This document shows positions 4,942-5,866 of a stretch of 5,866 bases of DNA, one piece after another. The stretch's first letter is position 1. Each line of letters begins with the position of its first letter. Both the position numbers and the translations under genes were made by a program. The notes under the pieces were generated by a model that saw only the letters and a program-made list of their open reading frames with translations, had not been told where the DNA came from and ran no database searches. Location: assembly GCA_934772445.1 (NCBI GenBank), contig CAKVMJ010000043.1, positions 1-5,866 of the forward strand, in the 5' to 3' direction. Source of the DNA: an uncultured Clostridia bacterium (lineage in GTDB: Bacteria > Bacillota > Clostridia > Christensenellales > UBA1242).

Positions 4942-5866
4942 TTATTCAGCAGGATCTAATGTCCATACAAAATCAATATAAGCATTGCTTGTACTTGTTG
5001 GTGGATAATAATTTATTTCATAAGCATAATTATCGTCTTTTCCATCAAATCTAAATTCAAAATTTTCATTTATAATTGAGAATCTAACGAAATGTCTGCC
5101 AGCAGTTGTAGCATAGAAACCACCTGAATCTTGCGTTACATCTGAATCGTATGTTATATCAAATAACACATTTTTATTATTCTCATCGTAGGTTATTTTT
5201 AAATAATGATGAAGTCCATCACCAGCCTTATAATTTGAATAATTTGTGCCATCTGATTCACCAAACGCGCTTGTAACAATTGGGGCATTGATTTTGCCTC
5301 TTATCATTTCCATTGGAACTTCAACCACTTCAGATGGAGCAAATAAATCGCTATATTTATAGCCCTCTCTAAAATCTTCATCTGATGATGGAACGAATTT
5401 TAATTTTATCATTTTTCCATTATCTCTTACATTATAAGTGTGATTTTCAACCGCTACAAATTTACCAACCCAAACATTTCTTGTAGGGACTACGATTTCA
5501 CTTGATAATATTTTTCCCACTTCTTCTCCATTATTTGAAGAATCACCATCACTGCAAAGAATTACATAACCACCGTTAATGCCATTTGTAATATCATTGA
5601 ACACAACTCCGTCATCTATTTGTTCAAATGTTAAATCTTTAAGATGTTGTGTGTTTGAGCCAAATTGATAAACAACCTTCATATCAGTTGTGTCAATTTC
5701 AACTGGCGCTTTTAAAATTTTAAGAGTTAGCGCATTTGTATATTTTTCATTAAAGTTTGTTTCCGCTTTAACTTTTCCAAAAATTGTGTAAGTTCCTGGA
5801 TATAAATTCTCTATAGTTACATATTCAGTTTTGTTATTATCAACATATTCTTGAATACTTTTTGAG
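4942..5866 (-). CDS. Large surface or secreted protein with Ig/MBG-like modules, C-terminal part
   Basis: The reading frame is open from the right edge to TAA at 4944-4942, giving 307 residues of C-terminus; the true start lies outside. An internal ATG at 5682 is not a start: the frame stays open above it with the same protein style and no ribosome site is seen there. Visible residues 1-52 (with LYPGTYTIFGKVKAETNFNE, then TLTLKIL) match the last strands of a bacterial Ig-like or MBG module, where 'GTYTITATxxGNxNY' is usual. A linker KAPVEID then starts a next segment (about 53-307) that is rich in Asp, Asn, Tyr and Val and beta-like throughout. It ends NAYIDFVWTLDPAE. It has one Cys and no LPxTG, no C-terminal membrane helix and no SLH or choline-binding repeats, so release or non-covalent attachment is likely. 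A role in adhesion or glycan binding is a guess from the fold type. A terminator follows at 4890-4925. Confidence 0.8.
   Translation of the reverse strand, partial: SKSIQEYVDNNKTEYVTIENLYPGTYTIFGKVKAETNFNEKYTNALTLKILKAPVEIDTTDMKVVYQFGSNTQHLKDLTFEQIDDGVVFNDITNGINGGYVILCSDGDSSNNGEEVGKILSSEIVVPTRNVWVGKFVAVENHTYNVRDNGKMIKLKFVPSSDEDFREGYKYSDLFAPSEVVEVPMEMIRGKINAPIVTSAFGESDGTNYSNYKAGDGLHHYLKITYDENNKNVLFDITYDSDVTQDSGGFYATTAGRHFVRFSIINENFEFRFDGKDDNYAYEINYYPPTSTSNAYIDFVWTLDPAE

Noticed and set aside
1..5866. CRISPR array, tRNA/rRNA genes, insertion sequence, toxin-antitoxin or phage-defence cassette
   Set aside because: Reading both strands I found no spaced direct repeats, cloverleaf-like genes, transposase motifs or defence domains.

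Overview
This is an AT-rich stretch with strong AAGGAGG-type ribosome binding sites, near-consensus sigma-A promoters (TTGACT/TATACT, TTGCAA/TATAAT) and compact U-tract terminators. That pattern fits a low-GC Firmicutes-type bacterium. The mix of Ig-like surface proteins, a DUF11-like gene pair and small Lys/Ser/Thr-rich membrane proteins would suit an uncultured gut Clostridia relative, but that placement is inference. No TGA is read as a sense codon, so the standard code fits.

Layout, left to right. Positions 1-122 (minus) hold the start of an exported protein, cut by the window edge, with its own promoter and a short leader hairpin. Positions 457-906 (minus) encode a 149-residue membrane protein with a 65-residue Lys/Ser/Thr tail; it has its own promoter and terminator. 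After a 371-base divergent intergenic region comes the only plus-strand gene, 1278-2399: a membrane-anchored alkaline phosphatase of the PhoA type with all main active-site residues in place and a clear terminator. Positions 2481-2930 (minus) hold two tandem small reading frames that look like remnants of DUF11-type (TIGR01451-like) domain genes. In both, the conserved last beta-strand survives but lies out of frame with the start. Positions 3008-4815 (minus) are a two-gene operon for an ABC-2 type exporter: a DrrA-like ATPase overlapping its permease by one base. It runs from a good promoter at 4843-4871 to a terminator inside the last permease codons. From 4942 to the window end (minus) lies the C-terminal part of a large surface protein with Ig/MBG-like modules and no visible cell-wall anchor.

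The genes are mostly separate single-gene units rather than one pathway. The common theme is the cell envelope: exported proteins at both edges, a membrane phosphatase, a membrane protein of unknown role and an exporter. Only ATPase plus permease, and the DUF11-like pair, look co-transcribed. I see no CRISPR array, tRNA, rRNA, insertion sequence or known defence system. The most unusual item is the DUF11-like pair with matching out-of-frame tails.
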